Source of the DNA: Dryomyza anilis
Lineage: Eukaryota > Arthropoda > Insecta > Diptera > Dryomyzidae
DNA: 64,000 bases
NCBI GenBank assembly: GCA_951804985.1
Contig: OX638133.1
Coordinates: 25,760,963 to 25,824,962, forward strand
Direction of reading: 5' to 3'
Below are positions 1-10,921 of this stretch, piece by piece. Every line of letters begins with the position of its first letter. Positions within the stretch are counted from its first letter, which is position 1. A program made the position numbers and the translations under genes. The notes beneath the pieces were generated by a model that did not search any database, was not told the DNA's origin, and saw nothing but the letters and a program-made list of their open reading frames with translations.

Positions 1-700
1 AATATTTTTCTATATTTTGTTTATAGATCTGACTATGATCGATAACTCAAATATTGATATCAAATGATCAGACATTCTTAATCTAATGAATGGCATTCCA
101 AATATTGAATTTACTCAACTAATTTTCGGGAATTCTGTAGTATAATGACATGGACTAATATTAAATCGAATTTTTGGTAATTTCAATTGGGACGTTTTTG
201 TTTTATGCATAATTTAATTTATCAAATTTCTGTCAATTCGTATATTTGAATTTCGATTGAAAATTAATTACAGGTCCAATATTCAAACTCTTTTTTGGGC
301 ATTAATATTGCAAAGAATTTTTAAATACATGGCAACACCTAACATCAAGAGGTAGCACAGGAAAAATTTCCACAATATGGCAGCAATCGATATTGAAACT
401 GATCGAATTTATTAAAAATTCTTATTTCATTTTAACCCACCCAAAGAGAACAAAACAAAAAATAAAAAACATTATTTAAAACAAACAAGAACCAAGAGCA
501 AAGTTAAAAACTCAACATCAATTCGCTGCTGCGGCAGAACTTTCGTTACCTCTTTCGCAAGTTTATCGCGCTAATTTCTGGCAGCTTTTTTATTTTCCAC
601 TTTCTCAATGTTTTTCTTGTATTATTTTTTGTTCATGTCTTTCACTATTTGGCAAATCTCTGTATTTTGTTTTTAATTATAATTGGAATTGAATTCCGAG
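1..700. other. AT-rich stretch, no gene seen
   Basis: No convincing ORF, RNA or repeat unit is visible. Base composition is AT-rich with scattered homopolymer runs. The last 200 bases become A- and CA-rich, leading into the leader-like block that follows. Confidence 0.6.
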
Positions 701-1030
701 TTATTTGTTGCACGGGTCACTTTTTGATGGGCCGCCCGTTTATGGTTGATGTATTTGTAGACTTTGCACTGCTGCGGCTCGCGTCGCTGCTGACGTAGAA
801 GATCGCTTCAATTTCGCATAATTTGCTGTTGCTGCGACGCCAAGTAGGACGTCGGACGTCGCGTAGGTAGAGATTCACGTAGAATTAGAATCAAAATATG
901 CGTCGTCGTCGTCGCTGTGGTGTTTGTGTGATTTGTTGGTTGGTTTGTATGTGGAGAAACGACGGGCGAACACGATAAAGAAGAGGAAGAGCGGCGCACT
1001 TCACAAGAATTCACAAAATTTAATTCGTCT
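701..1030 (-). other. CGTC-rich leader-like block (possible minus-strand 5' UTR)
   Basis: This block has higher GC than its surroundings. Read on the minus strand it has the look of a fly 5' leader: CAACAAATCACACAAACACC-like runs, CGACGACGACGACG, then CAGCAACAGCAAA. No long ORF with protein-like composition is present; the 68-codon minus-strand ORF here is Ser/Thr/His rich with no known motif. My reading is untranslated leader or promoter-proximal DNA of a gene transcribed leftward, but neither a splice donor nor a transcription start can be fixed. It could also simply be trinucleotide-rich intronic DNA. Confidence 0.3.
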
Positions 1031-1275
1031 TTTTTTTATGTGTGATCGGGTTCTTCTTCTTCGTCTTTTTCAAAAAAAAAAAATGTCGCACAGCGAACAA
1101 TTTTTGCAGTTTTATTATTAGTTTTGTTATCTATCGTTCTTCTTAATTTATACGTAATTCGTATCGCGTATTTTGACACTTTGTGTTGCACATTAAAAGT
1201 AAATTCACTGTTTATTATTTTAATTGAGGTTTTGCATTTCGATTATCAATTTTAATTGAAATTTTCTATTCAATT

Positions 1276-1935
1276 TTTCTTCACGAGCTGCACGAGATAG
1301 ACACGAAGGAATTTCGCTGGCAAAGAGGAATCTGGAATAATTAGAAAATGGATTTTTCACTTCGTTCTTGCCGTTGTGTCGTCGTCGTCGTGTTCGCCAT
1401 TTTCGTTATGTTCGTCGGCTTCGTTGTACTTCTTCGTTCAGTTTGTGCGCCGCTTGCTGCCCGGTTTCGACAACCCACCACAGTACGGTTGTCTCGTTTT
1501 GATGCACTGCTTGGTGCGTTGAACGCGCATTTATCGATTATTTCTTTTTGTGTTGTTCGGTTTGTTCATTCTCGCGCATTCATCGTCTCATTTACTTTGT
1601 CGTCATCATCAACATTTTGTTTCGTTTTAGTTTTTTTTTTTTATCAATTTCAACGTCGTCAAAAGAAGTCCGTCTGCTTTTCACTATTTTTGGTCTTGTT
1701 CAATTCGTTCGGCGCTTTTGTTTTTGTTGTTTTATGTTTTGTGCCCCATCTGTTATTCTTATATGTTATGCCCCTGCTGGCTGTGTCTTCTTTCGCATGC
1801 ATTGTCCAAGGCCCGCCGAAAAAGCTTCTAGTGCTTCCAGAATTATTTCTTCGAAAAAACAGGCGAGAGGAATTTGTTGCATTTAGCGTTCGACGTTGTG
1901 TGCGTCTCGTGCACAGTGGGCGACAAAATTGATTG
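1276..1935 (-). other. second leader-like, CG-containing block (possible minus-strand 5' UTR)
   Basis: This GC-richer island sits in AT-rich DNA. The plus strand carries a 194-codon open frame from 1348, but it encodes Phe/Val/Cys/Arg-rich sequence that mirrors CGTCGTCGTCG and TTTTTTTTTT tracts, so I do not call it a protein. On the minus strand the block is A- and CA-rich (AACAACAAAAACAAAAGCG, GATGATGACGACAAAG), the usual texture of long fly 5' leaders. With the 701-1030 block it may form upstream exon(s) of one leftward gene lying outside the window. The function is not demonstrable from sequence. Confidence 0.3.
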
Positions 1936-4080
1936 CAATTGGAATTAAATTTTTGGCGTATAAGGTTAAAAAATATAAAAATTTGTAATGATTTGAATTT
2001 TTAATAATCCATTTGCATTGAGTTAAAATATTAAACTAATTCTATTTAAACGTTTTCTTGTCAGTCTGTCTGTTCGGTACTAATTTTGTAATTGATTTTA
2101 AACTATCTTCGTGATGAGCTACAGACTTGAGATTTTAAATATTTCCGCGAACTGGATGACAATGCAATATTTTTGTTTTCTTGCCTTCCGGTTCATCATA
2201 GTTCTATCACCATGGTTTCACATTAAAACATGAATATTTTTCAGAAAAAAAAATAAAAATATGAAAAAAAAATTCATTTTTTAATATAAAACGTTTTTAA
2301 GGTGTTTAAAGTATGATTTGTAATGAAACGTGGGGGTTATTCGATCACATTAAAAACATTTTATATTAAACATTTTTTTTAATTCAGTATCCAAATTAAA
2401 ATAGAAAAATACATCATAATTTGAGAAATAAATAAAATAATAAACTGAAACTTTCATAGCCCAAAAATACCTACATATTAAATTTTCTGTCCTGAATTTT
2501 ATTTATTTAATAGGGCCGTTCGAAATGTTAAGAAATTGCCATGACTTTTTAAACAATGTTCGAGTCACGAAAAACAATTTATTTTTTGGGCGATCGCCCC
2601 CCTTATAATCAATCAAAAATCGAAATCCGACTAAAAATTATAAAATGTGGGCAGAGAAAAAAACAAATCGCTGAAATTTACTTTAAAGGGCCGGGGAAAG
2701 AACGACGACATTTTTTTTACCCGCTCGTCCCCCTGAAACCGACCAAAAATCTAAAACTGACCGAGCTCACAAAATCACGGTCACGCCACTTTCTCTCTAA
2801 AGAATTATGAATTTTTTATTTCGCCACTTCCTTTGTTCTGAAATATGAGTTTAAGAAAAACATGTTTTTAATTTTTAGGGAATACCACGTGAACGTCTGG
2901 ATATTGCATCGTGTGACATTTTTTTTTTTTCGACACTACCCCTTTTATGGGGCATGACAATTTTTTTTGCCTGGCCCTATAAAGTAATGTTTTCCCGAAG
3001 AAATCGTCACTCCATTACCCAAAAAAATATTAAAAAGCTAAAAAAGAGACCTCAAGATAATGCGGTATCATCTAAAAATAAAATAAATCTGAAAAAGGGG
3101 AGTGACAAAACTAAAATGGAAAAATATTTAAAATCTTTTACAATTGCGCATTTCTTCTCATTTTTTTCATAATTATTCTCACTACTTTTTTCACAATTTT
3201 TTTCATTTTAAAATATAAAGAATTCGCGATGTTCTTTTTTTTAAACATTATTTTATTAATCAATGATAGGTAATTTTATTTTTGAATAGGAAATGATAAT
3301 TAAATAAATGAATTGATAAATTCTATAAATAAATAAATAAATAAATAAATAAAAAAAAAAAAAATTAACAGGTTAACAAATTCTCAAAATGTTTGTATAA
3401 ATATTAGTCTTATCGATCAGAAATTGACAGATATTATAGGTTTTTGTAAACCAATTGTTTTAAATGCCGAATTTTGTTTATAAAACTATTCATTTGCACT
3501 AGTGTTACAATATGACCCTCTAATAAAAATGACAAATGAATAGAAATTACAAAAAATGTTGCTGGGAGCAGCGGGGGTGGTAATAAAAACACAAATCCAA
3601 ACAATATTTTGCCTTCACTTCAATTGAACTAAACGAACGACGAGTAGAGAAATATGCCATATATGTTAATCTAATTGACAGACAATTTTCAGAGTGCAAA
3701 CAACGACGAATTACAATTCTTGTGGGGCAGATGGATGACACAAGAATAGTACAAGGTAGGGTAAAACATTGTGGGGTTACGAAAGAGAGAGAAAAAGTTC
3801 ATTTGTTGGTTTGCAATGTAATAGAAAAAAATTTAATTATAGCACTTGCTACAATTGATTTTTTTTTAATTTCAAATTTTAAAAAATACTTTTGTTCCAC
3901 TGTGCCTAATTAAATATTTTACTTCATAACTTGACTTCGTTACAGCAACAGTGTAGAAAATAATTTTAAAAAATACTATATTGGGGGGAAGATTTTTTTT
4001 ACAGTTTTCTGCTTGATTTTTGCCAAAACGAATTCGATTTTTTTGCTACTTCGTCCATTCAACACGACAAACAATTAGAC
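1936..4080. other. AT-rich stretch with one weak inverted-end block
   Basis: No gene is supported. Between 2511 and 2979 a GC-richer patch is bounded by TAGGGCC and GGCCCTA and holds two loosely similar sub-blocks (about 2585-2645 and 2715-2775, each with an AATCAAAAATCGAAA-like core). It may be a decayed inverted-repeat element, but no target duplication is visible. The rest is simple AT-rich DNA. Confidence 0.4.
3325..3364. repeat. (AAAT)n microsatellite with poly-A end
   Basis: There are about seven uninterrupted AAAT units, followed by a run of A. Confidence 0.9.
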
Positions 4081-4565
4081 CCAAAACACGAAGAACCAAC
4101 CAACAGACGACGACAATAATGGGTAAGGAGACGACGACGACGATTACGACGGTACATACGAAGGAATAAAGTTGTGTGTGTGGCAATGGCGGCGATGAAT
4201 TAATATATAAAAACAAAAGAAATTACGTGTTTTTATGCTCCTGCTGTCGCTGTTGCTGCAGCTTTCTCTCCAAAAACAATTGCAACTCAAGAATTTGCCA
4301 ATTCGTTTATTTGCATTTGTTTGTCTTGATTTTCTTTTGTCACAAAGCACATTTATTATTATTATTATTTTTGGTTCACACTGTCTTTTGCTGCGAAACT
4401 TCGTGTGTAATTAATTTTTATCGATACAGACAAATACCGAATACAAAGTATTGAAATTCTTACGAAAACGCTCATTTAAAACCGTTTTATTATTTTATTT
4501 ATTTTATTCTTCGTTTATTACGGCGACGATGTATAAAAAAGAAGAAGAAAAGTAGCGCAGCACGA
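4081..4565 (+). other. plus-strand leader-like block with ATG next to a splice-donor match
   Basis: The plus strand reads as a fly-like leader: CCAACCAACAGACGACGACA, then ATG at 4119 with the donor-like GGTAAGGAG overlapping it (GT at 4123), and then CGACGACGACGA. If real, a first coding exon would end one base after the start codon. Downstream, CTGCTGTCGCTGTTGCTGC and TTATTATTATTATT are simple-sequence tracts. I cannot find the next exon, so this is a candidate promoter-proximal region only. Confidence 0.25.
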
Positions 4566-4665
4566 AACGTCAAATGTCCAACTGGTATCGATATCGATAC
4601 CAGGTGGACTTTTGACGATTGCAATCGATAGCAGATGGACTTTTGACGTTTGAAATCGATACCAG
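4566..4665. promoter_or_regulatory. palindromic cluster of TATCGATA / CGAT sites
   Basis: A perfect 22-bp palindrome at 4582-4603 contains two overlapping TATCGATA cores, the DNA-replication-related element bound by DREF and, as CGATA, by BEAF-type insulator proteins in flies. A wider imperfect dyad (GTCAAATGTCCA ... TGGACTTTTGAC, 4570-4615) surrounds it, and the GGACTTTTGAC plus ATCGAT unit repeats at 4616-4662. The arrangement fits a housekeeping promoter or insulator. Binding is inference from family knowledge. Confidence 0.45.
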
Positions 4666-4838
4666 TAGGGTGATTTTGAAACTTATTAACGACAAAAATC
4701 GATATCGTTAACTATTTTTAACGACAAATATCGTTAAAATTTACATTTTTTCATGACGATCGCTTCTGCATGCCACAATTGTTGTTAGTTAACGATATCG
4801 ATATTTGTCGTTAATAAGTTACAGAATCGCGCGCCTCA
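4666..4838. mobile_element. short MITE with 38-bp inverted repeats
   Basis: The arms at 4677-4714 and 4786-4823 are inverted copies with 36 of 38 positions matching (AACTTATTAACGACAAA core, then ATCGATATCGTTAAC). Weaker pairing continues outward (AGGGTGATTTTG against the complement of CGAATCGCGCGCC-like sequence). There is no coding capacity. It lies inside the GGACTTTTGAC/ATCGAT cluster, and another GATGGACTTTT copy resumes at 4839, so it looks like an insertion into that cluster. Its superfamily is unknown. Confidence 0.6.
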
Positions 4839-5517
4839 GATGGACTTTTCCCAGTGTGAACCAAAGACTATAAGACGTGCGACTTCGCAAAAAACATATT
4901 CAACATAGCAAAATCCTGTTTTTTATGATATTTTTTGGTACACGGATTGTGTACATGAGCTCTGCCGCATCTCTGCTTGCATTGTTGTTGTTTCACCGTG
5001 TAAAATTTTCGACAACACAAAACAGCTGTTTGTTAATTCAGATGCTGAAAATTTTGTGAAATTTGCCAAAATTTACACATTTTTTGCAACCGAACTACTC
5101 AAATGCAGAAGTTTTGAGTTACACGTAATGAGTCTAAAAATTAGCACTATTTTTTTAAAACTATGCCTAAAATTCATAGTCTAAGGGAAAAGTGAAAAAA
5201 TAATTAACATTTTCTGAAAAAATTGTAAAATTTACGAGAAAAAAATAGCAATTTGGTGAATAAAACCAGTGTGTCCCCCTCTTCATTAGTTTAGGGAAAA
5301 AGGGACAAAACTATTGCAAATATTACAATATTAAAATAACTTTATTATATATTATATTTATCTTAATATTTATATTATAAATCGTTTTTATAATGAAATT
5401 ATGTGTATGTTTATATCGCTGTAAATACCAAATATGGAACAATATTGCGCTTAAATATAATGAGGACGTTAAATAAAATAAACTAAAATTGTGAATTTAC
5501 TTACGGCCGGTTGAATA
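4839..5517. other. AT-rich stretch, no gene seen
   Basis: After one last ATGGACTTTT motif nothing recognisable is present. A 60-codon frame at 4877 has no protein-like features. Confidence 0.5.
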
Positions 5518-6424
5518 CACACAGAAAAAAATATTGTACGTATATATAACAATTGATATTAATAGCAAACAAAATCGTATTCCAATTAAAAATATGAATG
5601 TATTTACTAATTAATTAATTGTATTTTCACATTTTTTTAATTAAAATATTAATAGGAATTAATTTAATATAATTTCAATACAACTAAATCTTTAATAGTA
5701 TTAACTACTTTTATTTGTTACTTTTGACAAATAAAAGCAACATTGTTTTTTTCTTCTAGATTTCATTTTGTTTTTTGTTTGTGCGTCTCGTGCGTCGGCG
5801 GCGTCGTTCTGTTTCTTCTAACATTATTTTCTTCTACGTTGCGATTTTAAAACAGGATATTACATTATTTAGTGTATGTTATGTTATTAAAGCATTAAAG
5901 GGCTCAATTTATGTTTGAGGTCAAGAATTTGAACAAACAGCTTATGATGCTCATTTTGTTGCATATTGAATCATTAAAAAGCGAATATCAAATTTTATGT
6001 TTGACTCAATTAATTGGCCCACCTGTAGAAGTTGTGAAAACTGACATCGGTAAAACATTCGTTAGGTTGAAAGAATTTTACTTAGCATATCTAACAGTAT
6101 AAATACTTATTTAATATTTATTTTATGTTATCTATTCGACAAATATTTTATTTAATTTAACAAAATATTTAATTGATCCAATTTCTATCGAATGAAATTT
6201 TTAATTGATGTTACTAATTAATTAATTAATGATTTAAAAATACCCAATAAAAAATATAATCAATATGACAAAAAAATTAATTAATGTTTCTCCAATTAAC
6301 ATATTCTCATTATTACGAATATGGGATTCAATGCTACTAAAAGTTACATCGGCTGAGTTTCAATTAAAAATTAATTGGATTGATTAACATTTTAGTTATA
6401 TTTACACACTTTTTTTTCTGTGTG
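5518..6424. mobile_element. 907-bp element with CACACAGAAAAAAA ends
   Basis: It begins CACACAGAAAAAAA and ends TTTTTTTCTGTGTG, a 14-bp terminal inverted repeat. The interior is AT-rich with AATTAATTAATT blocks near both ends (about 5610-5660 and 6215-6240) and one GC-rich patch (GTGCGTCGGCGGCGTCG, near 5790). No transposase is encoded. The termini are the same as those of the roughly 300-bp family and several larger elements in this window, so I treat it as one member of that class. Confidence 0.55.
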
Positions 6425-6561
6425 CAGTTATCAGTTAAAAACATTCTGACAAATAAATTTAATTTTTTGTTTTAATATCAATATTGAAATTGTCAGATTA
6501 ACTTATCGATTTTCATCGCTAACTCATGGTTAAAAGTTGTATGCATCCGGGCATTAAGCAA

Positions 6562-6681
6562 TTAACAGTCCGATAATCCCTTTCCGTACAGATATTTTAA
6601 AATTTTGTCCCATTTGACAATTTCGTACGCTTGTTCAGCCAAATATAGCTCTTCATCATGCCTGACAACGATATCATCCAT
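6562..6681 (-). CDS. candidate 39-residue small protein or exon remnant
   Basis: The minus strand reads M-D-D-I-V-V-R-H-D-E-E-L-Y-L-A-E-Q-A-Y-E and continues with a Lys/Leu/Tyr-rich helical end to a TAA stop at 6562. The frame stays open about 13 codons upstream to near 6720, so it could instead be the end of a longer, decayed coding exon. Charge and hydrophobic spacing look like an amphipathic helix, which random AT-rich DNA rarely gives; the start has AATT before ATGG, an acceptable fly context. I recognise no family. No acceptor site is obvious upstream. The alternatives are a chance ORF or a fragment of a transposon protein. Confidence 0.3.
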   Translation of the reverse strand: MDDIVVRHDEELYLAEQAYEIVKWDKILKYLYGKGLSDC

Positions 6682-6721
6682 AATTCGTATCAAAATCGGT
6701 TGAAAATTGTACTCACACGAT

Positions 6722-7237
6722 CAATTTTTGAATAAAACTAAATATATATAAACTAAAACGTTGTTTACGTTTGTTTTGAATATTTTTATGTTTTCAGAAA
6801 ATTAATTTGTTATTAAATTTCTGTTTGGCGCAAACATCAAAAGCAGTGGTGAATATGTTGAATATAAAGGGGGAAAAATGTCTAAAATGAGAAAATCTGT
6901 GGCATTATTGTCCAAGTTGAATAAAAGTTGTCTAAGTTGAATAAAAAGTTGTCCAAATTGCGACTGCGACGCACACTAACAAAACGATTTTTACATCTAC
7001 ATTGACGGAGTTTCATGTCTTGTGGTCTATGGTGTGAACTCAGGACAGCCCTGACTATTCCGTATCTAATTTTTCTGTCATTTAATCCATTTCTTCCTAT
7101 TCTCCTTTTCTCAGAGGCTGCCTGTTTTGATTTCTTTTATTATGCTTTTCGTAAATTTAAATTGTTGCTATGTCAACTGTCAAGACTCGTCAAAAAAGAA
7201 ATAATTTTTAGATGACACAATTTTTTCAACAATTGAA
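6722..7237. other. AT-rich stretch, no gene seen
   Basis: Nothing is recognisable apart from a short local duplication (TTGAATAAAAGTTGTC and TTGAATAAAAAGTTGTC near 6915-6955). Confidence 0.5.
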
Positions 7238-7727
7238 GATATTGCCCGATTTACATTGTAGCTTCTGTGAGTCTCACTGTATCTCCTAGGGGTGCATTTT
7301 TTTAAAAAATACAACCCTAGGAGATACAGTGAGACTCACAGAAGATCCAATGGCTGTATTCAACAGCTGCGAGACTGCTCACTAACTAATCGCTCACTTT
7401 TATAGAACGCACCGCTACCACAGCTGACAATTTACAAAATAATTTATTATTAATATTTTATTAAAGTTACATACAACTATTTAATTGATTGATAACATAT
7501 TTTCCAATCTAAATTATATTTTATATATAAATATTTGAGTTAAAATGTCATCGAATGTCATCGATAACAAAGGCAGCGCAAATGTAGCTTAAACATTTCT
7601 TGCTGGAAAAAATGGCGACCGCTCACTAAACATGTTGAGGGTATCGTGCCATTCAAGCGCAAATTGCTCAACAGCTGCACAACTGCTGAGGTCGCTGAAT
7701 GCATTCAATGTAAATCGGGCATATCAT
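7238..7727. mobile_element. foldback-type element bounded by ATGCCCGATTTACATTG
   Basis: The inverted ends are GATATTGCCCGATTTACATTG at 7238-7258 and its near-complement CAATGTAAATCGGGCATATC at 7711-7730. A second inverted pair lies further in: CAACAGCTGCGAGACTGCT near 7361 and CAACAGCTGCACAACTGCT near 7669. The left part is interrupted by a separate perfect hairpin at 7262-7344. There is no coding capacity. The outer boundary is uncertain by about 10 bp. Confidence 0.5.
7262..7344. repeat. perfect 30-bp hairpin
   Basis: CTTCTGTGAGTCTCACTGTA plus ten more bases at 7262-7291 is exactly complementary to 7315-7344. The 23-base spacer (T-run then A-run) also pairs almost completely, giving a stem of roughly 40 bp with hardly any loop. 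That is too symmetric for a typical microRNA precursor and suggests a recent foldback or an end-to-end transposon remnant. Confidence 0.75.
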
Positions 7728-8108
7728 TCTGCAGCAATGTAAGTAATACAATTTTAATGCATTTAATGATTATTAATAAAAAATAATGTTTCTTATTCCA
7801 TATAGAACTACAACATTACGAATTCGTTGCAGTAGTGCATCAAGTTTGATATTTTTAATTTTTATCTGCAAAAATTTGGGTAAGTCGTGTTGTTTGAATA
7901 TGGCACATTTATAAATGAATTAATTAAATTAAATATTTGCAGTTTTATAACATTGTTATTACCAATTTTTTAGCCTAAAAAATGCGAATGGTTGACAAGA
8001 AATAACAGACGGTCTTACCGCCATCGTCGAGCTCCGCCGTTATCAACAAATATCTTCAAGTCCAGCCGCTGAACCAGGCGTTGAATTTTATGTATTGTAT
8101 TTTATAAA
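7728..8108 (+). other. possible spliced transcript with two very short introns
   Basis: Two fly-sized introns can be drawn: 7739-7805 (donor GTAAGTAAT, acceptor TTCCATATAG) and 7880-7942 (donor GTAAGTCG, acceptor AATATTTGCAG). They leave a 74-bp internal exon at 7806-7879. A frame open from about 7993 to 8108 then reads T-D-G-L-T-A-I-V-E-L-R-R-Y-Q-Q and continues, looking protein-like, but with no ATG in it. A polyadenylation-like AATAAAAG follows near 8204. I cannot join the pieces into one coding frame, so it may be a noncoding transcript or a decayed gene. Confidence 0.3.
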
Positions 8109-10588
8109 AAACGTATTTGTTAGTGCGCATTATTGAAATTTTACAGCTAAATATTTTCATATAATTAAGGAAAATTATAAACCACTTAAAATTAAAATTA
8201 TAAATAAAAGAATCATTTATTTTGAATAAAATGTCATCAATTTTCTTTTGTGGTCGCGTTCAGGTCAGCATGCTGTCATTCTATCCTGAACTGATTTCCT
8301 TTTCATACTGTTCTATTTTCTGTCATTTCATTCGTTATTTTGTTTTGAATTTTGTTCGTAAAACTGGCACAATTCTCTTGAAAATTGAGTCGGGAAATTG
8401 TTACATTAAGCCCGATTCAAATTCTATTCACGTACGAAAACTGATTCGATACGAATAGGGTTGTTCGAAAATTCGTAGTAGGAGATCTTAAAGAGCTCGG
8501 AAATAAGTCGTAACGAAACACTGGGTTGAAATAATTTTCAAATGTTACCAGTGACTCGTTCTGATGGAATCAACTCCTCTTTCCGTTAAAAAAGTAGGAG
8601 CATTCGTAGTCCTTTGTCAGAACCCTGCTCAGAAATCGGAGCGAAATATGTTCGGCTGACGAGTTAACGGAACATAGAAATCCAATGGAATTTTACGTTC
8701 TCTTTCTGACCGAGTTTCTCACAAAATTCTCTCCTAAGAAATATTTTTAACGAAACTTTTGTTTCTTCTCTCTCTTCTCTCTTTCATATTCTGACATTAA
8801 TTTTATCAGAATAGAATGTCAAATTCGCGCGACAACTCTGAGTTAAAGCTGAAATTTAAAGGCAACAAAATGACGTATAATTCAAATGTTTGTTATTTTA
8901 CAATACAAGTAAATTTTTATTAAGTTGTTTAAATATTACATTGAATTATACATACAATAGAGGTGTATAACATAATTATTGACATGATTTTAATTATAAT
9001 AAAAATTGCTTTAAAGTCAATTTAATCATTTTAATCAAGAATAATAGTAACAAAGATTGCGCAGAACGTTGTTCAAAACTTGAATCTTCTGCGCATGTAC
9101 GTAGAAGTTTTTTGACTGTAATTTTTCCATTGTGTCAGAATGTTGTTGCACTGTCCATGTGCAGAAATGTCTTGATCAGCACGGAAGCCAATGTTTTTTG
9201 CCAAAAATGTCTTCAAAAACAAAAATTGCAGTGAAACAAATATTTGTAATTTTTGAAATGTCTTAATTTAAATTTCCTTTACTTGACATTCCATAGTTTT
9301 TGACGTCAGCAATACAGGGAGTACATGCGCAATGCGTAATCTTATTATTCTATTTATTATTCATGGTTATTATTCTATTATTCTTGCATTTTAATCACAC
9401 CCTTAATATCAAGGTTTATTGATCACCCTTTAATAAAGTAAATTAAATAGAAATAAATTATTTTCGGTTCACCCTGTCCTTTACTATGTTAGCCAATTTA
9501 TAATTTATAATTTAAAAATTACGCTTTAAATTAACAAATTTTCATGTTTTTAAACATAAATTGAAATAAAATAAATATATATAAATACAATTATAATAAA
9601 ATAAAGTTGTGAGATTACATTAAAAAGATCAAATGAGGTAACTTTCTATTATACAATGTTTTATTTAATTTTTGAGCGCTTGTTAGTATCTCGGACACAA
9701 AAAAAATCAAGTTTTGACATACTAGCTTATGTCCCATTTGGAACACATGTATTATTCGATACGGCAATAGGAACGCATTTACTAATAACACTTTAACCGG
9801 CAAGACTTGGACAAGACCGTCTACAGACGGTATTCACTCTAACCTCGTAATTTTTAAATTAAAGTTTTTCACGCACAAAGTGCCAAAAACTTTTTTCGTA
9901 TTACACTTATGGGTAAAACTGCAGTTTGCCGGCCATCTGCCAAAGATAAAACTAAGAAAAAATATAAGCTCAATCAATTTTAGTCGCTCTCCCATCTGTG
10001 ACCTACCAACACGTTTCGTAATTGTATTTTAAAGTTCAAAAAATTACAAAAAATTGCCACATTAAACAGGAATAAGAGCTTCATATGCCACCAAAAAATC
10101 ACTCAACAACAAACACCCCCCACCACATTCAAAATAAAACTCATTTATAAGTAAACACTATTTTCCAAAAAAAAGGGTATATACAGAAAATTGAAAAGGT
10201 GCCTGCCATGTCCTTTTACATGAATAAGCGGATGCAGTCGTGCAAAAAAAAAGATCTTCAGTACTCCCATGACCAAACAAAAATCAAACAAAAATCTAGG
10301 TGGAAGTCTGGCAACATCTTCTGCGTTAAAGTAGGGATGGGGGTCCGGCCTACGACCGGTTCGCAGGGGTTGCATCAATTATAGATCCGAAAGGTGGGCT
10401 GACATCTTGCAACACATTTCTTTTTGAGGTCATCGGGATAATGATGATCACAGTAACGCAATAACAGTTTATATTTAGTTCATTATAATTATATATTTAA
10501 GAATACGTTTTAAAATCATATAGCGTTCATGTTCGTTCTTCAACTGACTGTCTAACATGTACCTGAAATATTTTCTAGTACAATTAAA
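8109..10588. other. AT-rich stretch, no gene established
   Basis: A loosely inverted pair (GTCATTCTATCCTGA near 8275 against TCAGAATAGAATGTC near 8807, with GTCGCG motifs outside) may bound an old element at about 8250-8840. Between 9000 and 10140 nothing is recognisable. At 10486-10505 a TATA-rich tract precedes the gene at 10589 and could be its promoter. Confidence 0.4.
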
Positions 10589-10921
10589 ATGGACAACGTT
10601 AATGAAATTGAAAATGCACAAAATCCCGAGGGAACAAATAACATATTGCGCCAACATATAGTTGGACCAATTAAATGTTTGGCATTGTATATCGACAGCA
10701 ACCACGTAGCAAAACAGGATTCGGCATTACGACATATTGCACTGAAGACAGTATATGAAACGCTTGGAGATGCTTTTGTGGATTTAAAAAGTCCTACAGA
10801 AGAAAGATTTTCAAACGACTCTTTTGTAAACCTTATGATTCACGAAATTAGTCGTATTGAGAATGACAAAAGGAAACTACTTCTCATTGGAGAACTGTTT
10901 AAAAAAATATTTGGTAAATAA
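10589..10921 (+). CDS. intronless 110-residue protein of unknown function
   Basis: The single open frame starts ATGGACAACG with A at -3 and G at +4, a good fly start context, and ends TAA. The product is soluble-looking: an acidic/Asn-rich N-terminus (residues 1-20), then helix-like segments with L-R-Q-H-I-V-G-P-I-K, H-I-A-L-K-T-V-Y-E-T-L and, at the end, K-R-K-L-L-L-I-G-E-L-F-K-K-I-F. There is no signal peptide, membrane segment or known domain. AATAAA signals and an A-rich tract follow at once (from about 10940), so it could be a compact gene or a retrocopy whose tail has decayed. It is the largest frame here with balanced, non-repetitive composition. I do not recognise the family. Confidence 0.6.
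   Translation: MDNVNEIENAQNPEGTNNILRQHIVGPIKCLALYIDSNHVAKQDSALRHIALKTVYETLGDAFVDLKSPTEERFSNDSFVNLMIHEISRIENDKRKLLLIGELFKKIFGK

Noticed and set aside
1348..1932. 194-codon frame resembling a multi-pass membrane protein
   Set aside because: Phe/Val/Cys runs follow from TTC/GTC/CGTC tracts and T-runs; the opposite strand looks like an A-rich 5' leader; no family resemblance.
8222..8840. Inverted-repeat element
   Set aside because: Only about 12 matching bases in each arm and no target duplication; kept as a note, not a feature.
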